A stretch of DNA of 14,510 nt, taken from NCBI GenBank assembly GCA_041747855.1, contig JBGTEJ010000075.1, positions 1 to 14,510 on the forward strand, read 5' to 3'. Shown piece by piece: positions 1 to 6,261 of this stretch; position 1 is the stretch's first letter, and every line of letters starts with the position of its first letter. This DNA is from ZC4RG35 sp041747855 (GTDB taxonomy: Bacteria > Actinomycetota > Acidimicrobiia > Spongiisociales > ZC4RG35). The translations under genes and the position numbers were made by a program. A model generated the notes under the pieces. The model did no database searches, was not told the origin of the DNA, and saw only the letters and a list, made by a program, of their open reading frames with translations.

Positions 1-303
1 GGCCGCGGCCGCCGGAGGGTTGGAGGGGAGTCCCAGCGCCTCGGAGGCGAGGGCGGCGATCTCGACACCGGTGTCGTCGGCGGCGACCACCGCGTCGATC
101 GGCGACTTCACCGCCAACTCGACCACCGCACGGGCCGAGGACACCGGGTCGGTGCAGTCGATCGAGACGAATCGGTCGTCGGGACGGAGAGGAGGACGCT
201 CCTCGGAGGCGATGGCCAACTCGATGGACAGCGCTTCGGCGGCGGCGATGAAGTCGGCGGCCCGGTAGGAGTCGTTGGGGATGATCACCAAAGCCCTGGC
301 CAT
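1..303 (-). CDS. ATP-grasp/carboxylate-amine ligase-like protein, N-terminal part (cut by window edge)
   Basis: Only the first 101 codons are present; the gene continues past the left edge. The protein starts MARALVIIPNDSYRAADFI, with a beta strand and then a helix, as in the Rossmann-like pre-ATP-grasp fold. Around residues 71-77 there is a VVAADDT segment, and near residues 89-97 a LGLPSNPPA segment. The latter resembles the LGLPGNP stretch that precedes the ATP-binding lid in ATP-grasp ligases of the biotin carboxylase and carbamoyl-phosphate synthase type. The ATP-binding core and catalytic residues lie outside the window, so the substrate cannot be named. The ATG at 303 is supported by a TACCGT hexamer exactly 7 nt upstream, suggesting a leaderless message. 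It is divergent from nfuA across 57 bp. The coding call is firm; the family rests on the N-terminal resemblance only. Confidence 0.68.
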   Translation of the reverse strand, partial: MARALVIIPNDSYRAADFIAAAEALSIELAIASEERPPLRPDDRFVSIDCTDPVSSARAVVELAVKSPIDAVVAADDTGVEIAALASEALGLPSNPPAAAA

Positions 304-310
304 GCTCGGT

Positions 311-316
311 ACGGTA
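311..316 (-). promoter_or_regulatory. Putative -10 element of the ATP-grasp gene (leaderless)
   Basis: On the minus strand the hexamer TACCGT is followed by 7 nt and then the ATG at 303. This spacing places the transcript start at or next to the start codon. No convincing -35 box is visible. There is no Shine-Dalgarno sequence. Confidence 0.55.
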
Positions 317-347
317 GACCGGGTGTCACCGAATCGGCATCGCCGGT

Positions 348-353
348 TACCAT
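348..353 (+). promoter_or_regulatory. Putative -10 element of nfuA (leaderless)
   Basis: TACCAT is followed by 7 nt and the nfuA ATG at 361. A weak TGTCAC at 324-329 lies 18 nt upstream and could serve as a -35. There is no Shine-Dalgarno sequence between the hexamer and the ATG, consistent with leaderless translation. Confidence 0.55.
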
Positions 354-360
354 CGGCCCC

Positions 361-975
361 ATGTCCGAGCCCACGGTGATCAACATCGCTCCGGAGGCCG
401 TCGAGATGATCCTCACTCTCGCCCGTCAAGAGGCGGGCGACGAGGAGTACGGGCTCTTGATCGAAGTCACCGGGATCAGGGCCGGTCAGTTCCAGTACGA
501 GCTCACCTTCAGCCCGATCGCCGACGTCCGAGAGCGTCTCAAGCTGGAGCGACACGGCGAGCTGGGCGTGATGTTCCCCGAATCCGAGATCGAGAAGCTG
601 GAGGGCGCCTCGCTTACGCTCACCGACCAGGGTCTGGCGATGGAAAACCCCAACTCGCCGGCGTCACCGTCGATCGGCGCCCCCGCCGGTGACCTGACCG
701 GCCCCCTCGCCGACCAGATCCTCCAGGTGCTCAGCGAACAGGTGAACCCCGCGATCGCTTCACACGGAGGAGCAGCCGAGTTGGTCTCGCTGGAAGGGAC
801 CGTTGCCTACCTCCGAATGGGGGGCGGTTGTCAGGGTTGCGGCATGGCAGCGGTCACCCTCAAGCAAGGGATCGAGAGGATCCTCAAGGAGTCGATCCCC
901 GAAATCACCGAAGTGGTCGATGTCACCGACCACGCTTCGGGAGAAGACCCCTACTACGAGGCCGCCAAGAAGTAG
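361..975 (+). CDS. nfuA: Fe-S cluster carrier protein, NfuA type (degenerate A-type domain plus NifU domain)
   Basis: This 204-aa protein delivers [4Fe-4S] clusters to target enzymes in the cytoplasm. Residues 1 to about 95 resemble an A-type (IscA/HesB) scaffold but contain no cysteine, so this half cannot ligate a cluster. The same loss is known in Escherichia coli NfuA, where the domain is used for target recognition. A Pro/Ser/Gly-rich linker (about 96-112) leads to a NifU-like C-terminal domain. That domain carries the segment GGGCQGCGMA with C157 and C160, the CxxC that binds a cluster bridged across a dimer. The length fits NfuA (about 190-200 aa). The ATG at 361 follows a TACCAT element by 7 nt, so a leaderless start is likely. 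It is probably transcribed alone: a gene remnant follows and no Fe-S assembly gene is adjacent. Confidence 0.9.
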   Translation: MSEPTVINIAPEAVEMILTLARQEAGDEEYGLLIEVTGIRAGQFQYELTFSPIADVRERLKLERHGELGVMFPESEIEKLEGASLTLTDQGLAMENPNSPASPSIGAPAGDLTGPLADQILQVLSEQVNPAIASHGGAAELVSLEGTVAYLRMGGGCQGCGMAAVTLKQGIERILKESIPEITEVVDVTDHASGEDPYYEAAKK

Positions 976-1197
976 GGGGGCCCGGCCGGATCAGGACTCA
1001 AGGGCGACCAGCCGCGTTTAGCCAGGTCAGAGCATGTTTCCAGCACCAACGCGAACCAACCGGCAAGACCCCGATCACTACGAGGAGTACTGGTAGACCT
1101 GCCTCGTTCGCAGAGCGCTCCTAGATGGACCGCTACGATCGCCCCCGAGCCGGAACGGTCGGCGAAACCGAAGCCAACCACAGGACCTGGAGGAGCA
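976..1197. other. Intergenic stretch, no gene recognised
   Basis: These 222 bases between nfuA and the VOC pseudogene hold no ORF that looks like a conserved protein, no tRNA-like cloverleaf and no clear terminator. The only small frame with an ATG (1034-1096, 20 codons plus stop) has no family resemblance. Together with the pseudogene to 1388 and the tail to maeB, this makes about 440 bp without an intact gene, suggestive of decaying sequence. Confidence 0.6.
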
Positions 1198-1388
1198 GTG
1201 CCAATCGAGCACCTCGGCCTTGGTGTTCCAGATGTCGACGCTGCCAAGGTGTACTACGACGAACTGATGCCGATGGTCGGCTTTCAGCCTTGTTTCGGCA
1301 ATGGGTATTGCCCCGAGGACTTTCAAGGCTCGATCCCCATGGCTTCATGATCGAAGTCGTCTCCCACGATCCCCAAGCCCCGAATTAG
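1198..1388 (+). pseudogene. VOC (glyoxalase/dioxygenase superfamily) protein remnant with internal deletion and frameshift
   Basis: A GGAGGAG ribosome-binding site at 1189-1195 precedes a GTG at 1198. The frame reads VPIEHLGLGVPDVDAAKVYY and runs to about 1332 with PMVGFQPCFGNGYCPEDFQGS. This is a typical N-terminal half of an actinobacterial VOC protein. The frame then stops at TGA 1348-1350. From 1326 the next frame reads RLDPHGFMIEVVSHDPQ and ends at TAG 1386-1388, which matches the C-terminal metal-ligand strand of the same family (DPHGFMLEVVCH-like). Intact members are about 120-150 aa; here only about 60 codons of family sequence remain, so some 60-80 codons appear to be missing, with a frame change at about 1327-1335. 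The gene cannot make a functional enzyme. Its original substrate is unknown. Confidence 0.8.
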
Positions 1389-1417
1389 CCGATCTCACCC
1401 GCAGACAGCTATCCCTG

Positions 1418-3688
1418 TCAAGCTCGAGCTCGGCGTTGCGCCTCAGCCACGGCAATGGCAGTCATGTTGACCACATCGTTGACCGAGGCATCCCGCTGGA
1501 GGACGTGGACCGTCTTGGTGAAACCGGTGAGGATCGGGCCGATCACTTCGGCACCGGCCAGGCGGTTGAGCAACTTGTAAGAGGCGTTGGCCGCGGTCAG
1601 ATTCGGAAAGACCAGGAGATTCGGCTGCTTCATCAGCTGGCCATCAGGCCGTCGGAGGGTAAGGAGTTCCGGGACTACGGCAGTGTCGGCCTGCATCTCC
1701 CCATCTGCCGCGATATCAGGTCTTGCCTGTCGGAAGATCTCCAGCGCCCGGCGAACCCGGGCTGGCTCCTCGCCACTTGCGGAACCGAAGTCCGAGTATG
1801 AGATGAAGGCAACCCTGGGCTCCCGATTGAAGATGGTTTCAGCGGTCGCCACCGCTGCCATTGCAATCTCGGCGAGCTGTTCTGAAGTAGGTTGGATGTT
1901 GACTGCGCAGTCGGTGAAGAAGTAGGGCTGGGACCCAACCAACACCATGTACACAGAGGACACGATCGTGCGCCCCTCCTCCACCTTCAGCACCTGGAGC
2001 GCGGGTCGGATGGTCTCCGGATAAAAGGTCGACAAGCCTCCCAACACGGCGTCAGCGTCCCCCTCGCGCACCATGAGACAGCCATACATGTTGGAGTCGC
2101 TCACCTGCCGCTCCGCCTCCCGAAGACTCATCCCACGCCCTCTCCGCAGCTCCTCGAGGACACGGGCATAACGTCCTCTCTCCGAGACATCCGAAGCCGG
2201 GTCGACTATCTCCAAACGATCCAAGGGAACCGCGTACTCTTCGGCTAGTTCGGTGATCCGGGTGGCGTCCCCGAGCAGGATCGGCTTGCCCACGCCCTCG
2301 TCAGCGACACGACGTGCAGCCCTGATGATCCGAACGTCGTCCGCATGTGGATAGGCCACTCTCATGGGGTGCTCCATTGCCCTGGTTGTGATGGAGTGAA
2401 CGAGAGCGTGTGATGCCTGGAACCGGGCCTGGAGCCTCGTCTCGTAATCCTCGAAGTCATGGATGGGTGCCCTCGCCAGGCCCTCCTCCATAGCGGCCTT
2501 GGCCACCGCCGGCGCCACCCTCCACAAGACCCGGGAGTCGAAGGGCTTCGGTATCAAGTACTCGGACCCGAATGCAAGCTGGTCGAGGTCGTAGGCGCGG
2601 AGCACTGAGTCGGGGACCGGCTCACGCGCCAGGTCGGCTAAAGCCCGGGCGGCGGCCACCTTCATGCCCTCGGAGACGGCTCGCGCCCTCACATCGAGGG
2701 CACCGCGGAATATGAACGGGAAACCGAGGACATTGTTCACCTGGTTCGGATAGTCGCTCCGTCCGGTCGCCATCACCACATCGGACCGCGCCGAAAGCGC
2801 GTCCGGATAGGAGATCTCCGGGTCTGGGTTGGCCATGGCGAACACGATCGGTCGGTCGGCCATGGACCGGATCATCTCAGGTGTAACCGTCCCCGCCACC
2901 GAGACCCCGAGAAAGGCGTCGGCACTCACGAGGGCGTCGGCAAGGGTGCGGGCTTCGGTGTCACGGGCAAACTCGGCTTTGACCCCTGAAAGGTCACTCC
3001 TCCCGGTATGGATTACACCCTGAGAGTCGGTCATCAGCACGTTGGCGGGGTCGACTCCGAGGGTGATCAGAAACCGGGCACAGGCCACACCGGCCGCACC
3101 AGCTCCGGCGACCACGATCCGGGTCTTCGACATGTCCCGACCGGTGAGCTCGACTGCGTTGATGAACGCCGCCCCCGAGATGATGGCCGTCCCGTGCTGA
3201 TCGTCGTGGAAAACCGGGATGTCGAGCCTCTCTCTGAGGGTCTCTTCGATATAGAAGCACTCGGGGGCCTTGATGTCCTCGAGGTTGATCCCCCCGACCG
3301 TTGGGGCGAGGAGCTCGCAGAACTTGATCACATCGTCTGGGTCCGGAGCATCGATCTCGAGGTCGAACACATCGATGTCAGCGAACCTCTTGAACAGCAC
3401 GGCCTTGCCCTCCATGACCGGTTTGCTTGCCAGTGGCCCGATGTTGCCCAGACCGAGCACCGCGGTTCCGTTCGAGACGACGGCCACCAGATTGCCCCGG
3501 TTGGTGTACCTGAATGCGGCGTCGGGATCGTCAGCGATAACCAGGCAAGGCTCGGCCACGCCGGGGGTGTAGGCCAGACTCAGGTCGTTTTGTGTGGCTG
3601 TGGGCTTGGTCGCCCTGATCGCGATCTTGCCCGGGGTTGGCCGCTCGTGATACTCGAGAGCTTCAGAGAAATTCCGGCGGGTGGTCAT
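1418..3688 (-). CDS. maeB: NADP-dependent malic enzyme with C-terminal phosphotransacetylase-like domain
   Basis: The 756-aa protein oxidatively decarboxylates malate to pyruvate with reduction of NAD(P), linking the citric acid cycle to pyruvate and NADPH supply. Its length matches E. coli MaeB (759 aa). The malic enzyme half (about 1-420) shows SLAYTPGVA with Tyr40, MEGKAVLFK (92-100), LEDIKAPECF (136-145) and HDDQHGTA (161-168). It also has a dinucleotide fold GAGAAG (195-200) and FAMANPDPE (283-291). The C-terminal part (about 430-756) is a PTA_PTB domain, for example NASYKLLNRLAGAEVIGPIL (701-720). In MaeB proteins this domain is regulatory, responding to acetyl-CoA in E. coli, and has no proven acetyltransferase activity. 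I start at ATG 3688 (MTTRRNFSEALEYH). An upstream in-frame start would add 28 residues unlike the family and would run through the promoter. A TAGGGT element lies 8 nt before this ATG. Confidence 0.95.
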   Translation of the reverse strand: MTTRRNFSEALEYHERPTPGKIAIRATKPTATQNDLSLAYTPGVAEPCLVIADDPDAAFRYTNRGNLVAVVSNGTAVLGLGNIGPLASKPVMEGKAVLFKRFADIDVFDLEIDAPDPDDVIKFCELLAPTVGGINLEDIKAPECFYIEETLRERLDIPVFHDDQHGTAIISGAAFINAVELTGRDMSKTRIVVAGAGAAGVACARFLITLGVDPANVLMTDSQGVIHTGRSDLSGVKAEFARDTEARTLADALVSADAFLGVSVAGTVTPEMIRSMADRPIVFAMANPDPEISYPDALSARSDVVMATGRSDYPNQVNNVLGFPFIFRGALDVRARAVSEGMKVAAARALADLAREPVPDSVLRAYDLDQLAFGSEYLIPKPFDSRVLWRVAPAVAKAAMEEGLARAPIHDFEDYETRLQARFQASHALVHSITTRAMEHPMRVAYPHADDVRIIRAARRVADEGVGKPILLGDATRITELAEEYAVPLDRLEIVDPASDVSERGRYARVLEELRRGRGMSLREAERQVSDSNMYGCLMVREGDADAVLGGLSTFYPETIRPALQVLKVEEGRTIVSSVYMVLVGSQPYFFTDCAVNIQPTSEQLAEIAMAAVATAETIFNREPRVAFISYSDFGSASGEEPARVRRALEIFRQARPDIAADGEMQADTAVVPELLTLRRPDGQLMKQPNLLVFPNLTAANASYKLLNRLAGAEVIGPILTGFTKTVHVLQRDASVNDVVNMTAIAVAEAQRRARA

Positions 3689-3696
3689 TAGGCCAC

Positions 3697-3702
3697 ACCC
3701 TA
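3697..3702 (-). promoter_or_regulatory. Putative -10 element of maeB (leaderless)
   Basis: On the minus strand TAGGGT is followed by 8 nt and the maeB ATG at 3688. No Shine-Dalgarno sequence lies in the gap. It is one of eight such arrangements in the window and supports the shorter MaeB start. Confidence 0.5.
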
Positions 3703-3771
3703 TCGGAACACACAGACCCCGCCTCCCGGAGAGTCGCCGTTGACCGTAACGCCTGCGAGAATGGGGACCCA

Positions 3772-4074
3772 ATGCTCGAGCTGCCTCTTTCGCAAGACAA
3801 CGGATACAAGGTGATGACGGGGTGGCGCGTGGGCCATGCCCCGGATGAGTCCACCACCCGTTCGGGTCTTCTCGTGCCTATCGGCACCAATGCCGGAAAC
3901 GATGCCCTGGCCCTGGTCGACGTCGAGTCCGGTCAACGTTTCTGGGCGGTTCCCACCGGGGCCTGGCGTTTCATCTGGCCCCCGACCGGGAAACCCGTCA
4001 TCGCAGTGCGCGAGTCTCAGATCATCGCCGAGGAGGAGGGCGTCCACATCGGCGACGAGGGACAGTATCTCTGA
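3772..4074 (+). CDS. Small GroES-like (chaperonin-10-like) protein, divergent
   Basis: This 100-aa protein is compact, soluble, and lacks a signal peptide, membrane segment or cysteine. Two segments recall chaperonin 10. DESTTRSGLLVP (25-36) looks like the strand around the GroES mobile loop (ETKSAGGIVL in E. coli). VIAVRESQIIAEEE (75-88) looks like the C-terminal strand VLIMSESDILAIVE. The middle is shorter than in GroES and is Trp-rich (FWAVPTGAWRFIWPP), which is unusual for a co-chaperone. No groEL is nearby, so it may use the Cpn10 fold for another purpose. I chose ATG 3772 because family-like sequence begins just after it; upstream codons in the same frame lie within the maeB promoter region. 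The upstream signal is weak (TTGACC at 3740-3745, GAGAAT at 3757-3762, poorly spaced). It is real by codon usage; the fold is a resemblance call. Confidence 0.6.
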   Translation: MLELPLSQDNGYKVMTGWRVGHAPDESTTRSGLLVPIGTNAGNDALALVDVESGQRFWAVPTGAWRFIWPPTGKPVIAVRESQIIAEEEGVHIGDEGQYL

Positions 4075-4094
4075 GCAGGCTCAATACGACCGCA

Positions 4095-4100
4095 TACCCT
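4095..4100 (+). promoter_or_regulatory. Possible -10 element of hflX
   Basis: TACCCT lies 32 nt before the hflX ATG. It would give a leader of about 25 nt with only a poor Shine-Dalgarno match (TAGG at 4125-4128). No -35 is evident. Read-through from the small upstream gene (59 bp away, with no terminator seen) is an alternative. Confidence 0.3.
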
Positions 4101-4132
4101 GAGAGTCGGCGTCATCATCGCGCTGTAGGCAC

Positions 4133-5446
4133 ATGACTCAAGAACACGCTTCCCGCCAACGCCGACGTCTGACCGCGACCGTCACCGACCTCCAGGTCTC
4201 GATTCAGCGCGCCTTTCTGGTCGGGGTTGTCCTGCCGGGTCAAAGTGACGCCGAAGAGGAGCGGTCATTGGCCGAACTGGCCCTACTCACCGACACCGCA
4301 GGGTCGGATCCGATCGACCAGGAGCTGGTGCGTCGGCACGCGATCGATCCGGCAACCTTCATCGGCAAGGGCAAGGTTCAGGAACTGGCGGCGGTCACCA
4401 CGGCCCTCGACATAGACGTGGTGATCTTCGACCAACAGCTGTCCCCCGCACAGCAGAGAAATCTTCAGGGGCTCTTCGGATGCGATGTCGTTGATAGAGA
4501 GGCCCTCATCCTCGACATCTTCGCCCAGCATGCCACCTCGAAGATCGGTGCCCTCCAGGTCGAGTTGGCCCTCCTTCGCTACCACCTGCCGAGATTGAGG
4601 GGCAAAGGCAAGTCGATGTCACAGCAGGGGGCTGGCGTGGGCATTGCCAATAGGGGCCCTGGCGAGACCAAGCTGGAGACCGACCGACGTCGCATCCTCG
4701 AGCGGATCTCCAAACTGGAACGTGACCTGAAGGAGTCGGCGTCGCACCGGGAGACCCAACGCAAAGCCCGCCGACGTAACCAGGTCCCGCAGGTGTCGAT
4801 CGTCGGATATACCAACGCTGGCAAGTCGACTCTTCTCAATGCCCTCACCGATGCGGGCACCCTGGTGGAGGATCGGCTGTTTGCCACACTCGACCCGACG
4901 GTGCGCAAACTCCCGCTGAACGGAGGAAGGGACGTCGTGCTGGCAGACACTGTCGGATTCGTCAGACGTCTTCCCCACGGTCTGGTCGAATCTTTCCAAT
5001 CCACCCTCGCCGAGGCCTCCCAGGCTGACCTGCTCCTGCATCTGGTCGACGGGACCGAGGAGGATATTCGCGGCCAGATCGCTGCGGTCCGTGAGGTCCT
5101 GGAGGAGATCGGGGCTGAGGAGATCCCGGAAGTCCTGGTGTTCAACAAGACCGATGCGATGAGTCCGACGGTTCGGGATCGGTTGGTAAATCTCTACCCC
5201 GACGCAGTGCTGATCTCAGCGGCCACCGGTGAAGGGCTCGATGCCCTCATGACGGCGATCTCAGAAGCGATCAGCCGGAATCTCACCACCCTCTCGCTGA
5301 GTATCCCCTACGACCGGGGTGACATCCTCGCGGCCGTCCACCGGGTGGGCGAGGTCCTCGAGGAGAAGCATGACGAGGCCGGGACAATCGTGGACGTTCG
5401 GGTCCCGGCTGCGGCGGTTGACCGCTTCTCGCCCTACGTCCGATGA
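4133..5446 (+). CDS. hflX: Ribosome-associated GTPase HflX
   Basis: HflX binds the 50S subunit and splits or rescues stalled ribosomes, for example under heat or antibiotic stress. The 437-aa protein has the HflX N-terminal domain (about 25-130) with DPATFIGKGKVQEL (72-85). The conserved glycine-rich linker GAGVGIANRGPGETKLE (166-182) follows, then a basic helical arm (about 183-217). The GTPase domain shows P-loop GYTNAGKST (225-233), the switch I region FATLDPTVR (250-258), DTVGF (272-276), NKTD (338-341) and SAATGEG (362-368). A short C-terminal domain follows. All GTP-binding motifs are intact. The ATG at 4133 gives the expected N-terminus; an in-frame stop lies shortly upstream. It converges with ppgK, leaving 31 bp between the stop codons with no obvious terminator hairpin. 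Confidence 0.95.
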   Translation: MTQEHASRQRRRLTATVTDLQVSIQRAFLVGVVLPGQSDAEEERSLAELALLTDTAGSDPIDQELVRRHAIDPATFIGKGKVQELAAVTTALDIDVVIFDQQLSPAQQRNLQGLFGCDVVDREALILDIFAQHATSKIGALQVELALLRYHLPRLRGKGKSMSQQGAGVGIANRGPGETKLETDRRRILERISKLERDLKESASHRETQRKARRRNQVPQVSIVGYTNAGKSTLLNALTDAGTLVEDRLFATLDPTVRKLPLNGGRDVVLADTVGFVRRLPHGLVESFQSTLAEASQADLLLHLVDGTEEDIRGQIAAVREVLEEIGAEEIPEVLVFNKTDAMSPTVRDRLVNLYPDAVLISAATGEGLDALMTAISEAISRNLTTLSLSIPYDRGDILAAVHRVGEVLEEKHDEAGTIVDVRVPAAAVDRFSPYVR

Positions 5447-5477
5447 GACACTGCACCGTCCCTGATCGGAACAGTCA

Positions 5478-6215
5478 CTAACCGACCAGAGTCGCAGCTC
5501 CGACGATACCTGCCAGGTTCCCTCGAGAGGCCGGCACAACCGGGAGGCCAGGATCGACCATCGGCCCCCAGTCGTCCCAGTTGCGAACCACCCCTCCCCC
5601 AACCACGATCAAACGCGGGGAGAACACGACCTGGAGGTGTCCGAGGAAGCGACTCGCACGGGCAGCCCACTCCTCCCAGCCGAGTCCACTCTCTTCGCGT
5701 GACTTGTCGGAAAAGAACAGCTCTGCGGGACTGTGCCCGTCGAGTTCGATGTCGCCGATCTGGACATTGGGCACCAGACGACCGTCACTGAGAAAGCCAC
5801 AGCCGATTCCCGTCCCGAAAGTGACCACCAACACCGTCCCACCGACCCGTTTGGCCGCCCCAAAACGGGCTTCACACAGGGCCGCGGCGTCGGCGTCGTT
5901 GACAATGCCAACCTCCCGGCCCAGCACCTCGGTGAACAGGGTCAAGGCGTTGACCCCGATCCATGAGGCGTCGATGTTGTTGGCGGTTTGGACCACCCCT
6001 CCCTCGATCACTGCGGGAAAGCCGATTCCGACCGGGCCCTGATGATCTAACCGGGCCACGAGCCGGGAGACCTCTGTCGCCACGTCTTCGGGTAATGCGG
6101 GCTTGGGGGTGGGGACCCGCTGCCGATCGCCCACCAGAACTCCGTCGGCCACATCGACTATCCCGGCTTTGATGCCCGACCCTCCAATGTCGACGCCGAT
6201 CGATGTCAGGATCAT
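5478..6215 (-). CDS. ppgK: Polyphosphate glucokinase (ROK family)
   Basis: PpgK phosphorylates glucose to glucose 6-phosphate with polyphosphate, and often also ATP, as donor in the cytoplasm. The 245-aa sequence aligns by eye with Mycobacterium tuberculosis PpgK along its length. It has phosphate loop GVDIGGSGIKAG (7-18), NNIDASWIGVNA (79-90), the catalytic-Asp segment IVNDADAAAL (104-113, D107 as likely base), TFGTGIGCG (132-140) and VVPASRGNLAGIVGAA (226-241). The usual Gly-His-Leu-Glu at the ROK histidine position is Gly-Asp-Ile-Glu here (D155), a notable change. No helix-turn-helix is present, so it is an enzyme and not a ROK repressor. A TAGTCT element sits 6 nt before ATG 6215, suggesting a leaderless message. 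It is divergent from gnd, which uses a downstream product of the same sugar phosphate. Confidence 0.93.
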   Translation of the reverse strand: MILTSIGVDIGGSGIKAGIVDVADGVLVGDRQRVPTPKPALPEDVATEVSRLVARLDHQGPVGIGFPAVIEGGVVQTANNIDASWIGVNALTLFTEVLGREVGIVNDADAAALCEARFGAAKRVGGTVLVVTFGTGIGCGFLSDGRLVPNVQIGDIELDGHSPAELFFSDKSREESGLGWEEWAARASRFLGHLQVVFSPRLIVVGGGVVRNWDDWGPMVDPGLPVVPASRGNLAGIVGAATLVG

Positions 6216-6221
6216 GGGGTC

Positions 6222-6227
6222 AGACTA
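6222..6227 (-). promoter_or_regulatory. Putative -10 element of ppgK (leaderless)
   Basis: On the minus strand TAGTCT is followed by 6 nt and the ppgK ATG at 6215. No Shine-Dalgarno sequence is present. Confidence 0.5.
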
Positions 6228-6236
6228 AGAGGCTCA

Positions 6237-6247
6237 CGGATCATCCG
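6237..6247. repeat. 11-bp perfect palindrome in the ppgK-gnd spacer
   Basis: CGGATCATCCG reads CGGAT, a central C, then ATCCG. It lies between the two divergent -10 elements (6222-6227 minus and 6249-6254 plus), just upstream of the gnd -10. The position suits an operator acting on both genes. A palindrome this short can arise by chance. Confidence 0.35.
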
Positions 6248-6248
6248 A

Positions 6249-6254
6249 TAACCT
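6249..6254 (+). promoter_or_regulatory. Putative -10 element of gnd (leaderless)
   Basis: TAACCT, preceded by GA, is followed by 7 nt and the gnd GTG at 6262. No Shine-Dalgarno sequence precedes the GTG, so the hexamer spacing is the main support for this start. Confidence 0.55.
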
Positions 6255-6261
6255 GCTAGCC

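Noticed and set aside
1034..1096. Small ORF (20 aa) ending HYEEYW after nfuA
   Set aside because: No clear ribosome-binding site or promoter and no family resemblance; it could be the tail of a lost gene, but the evidence is too thin.
3018..4109. 13-bp repeat CCCTGAGAGTCGG at 3018-3030 and 4097-4109
   Set aside because: One 13-mer match is expected by chance in a window of this size; one copy is inside maeB and the flanks differ.
5447..5477. Terminator between convergent hflX and ppgK
   Set aside because: The 31-bp gap has no stem of convincing length or T-rich tail.
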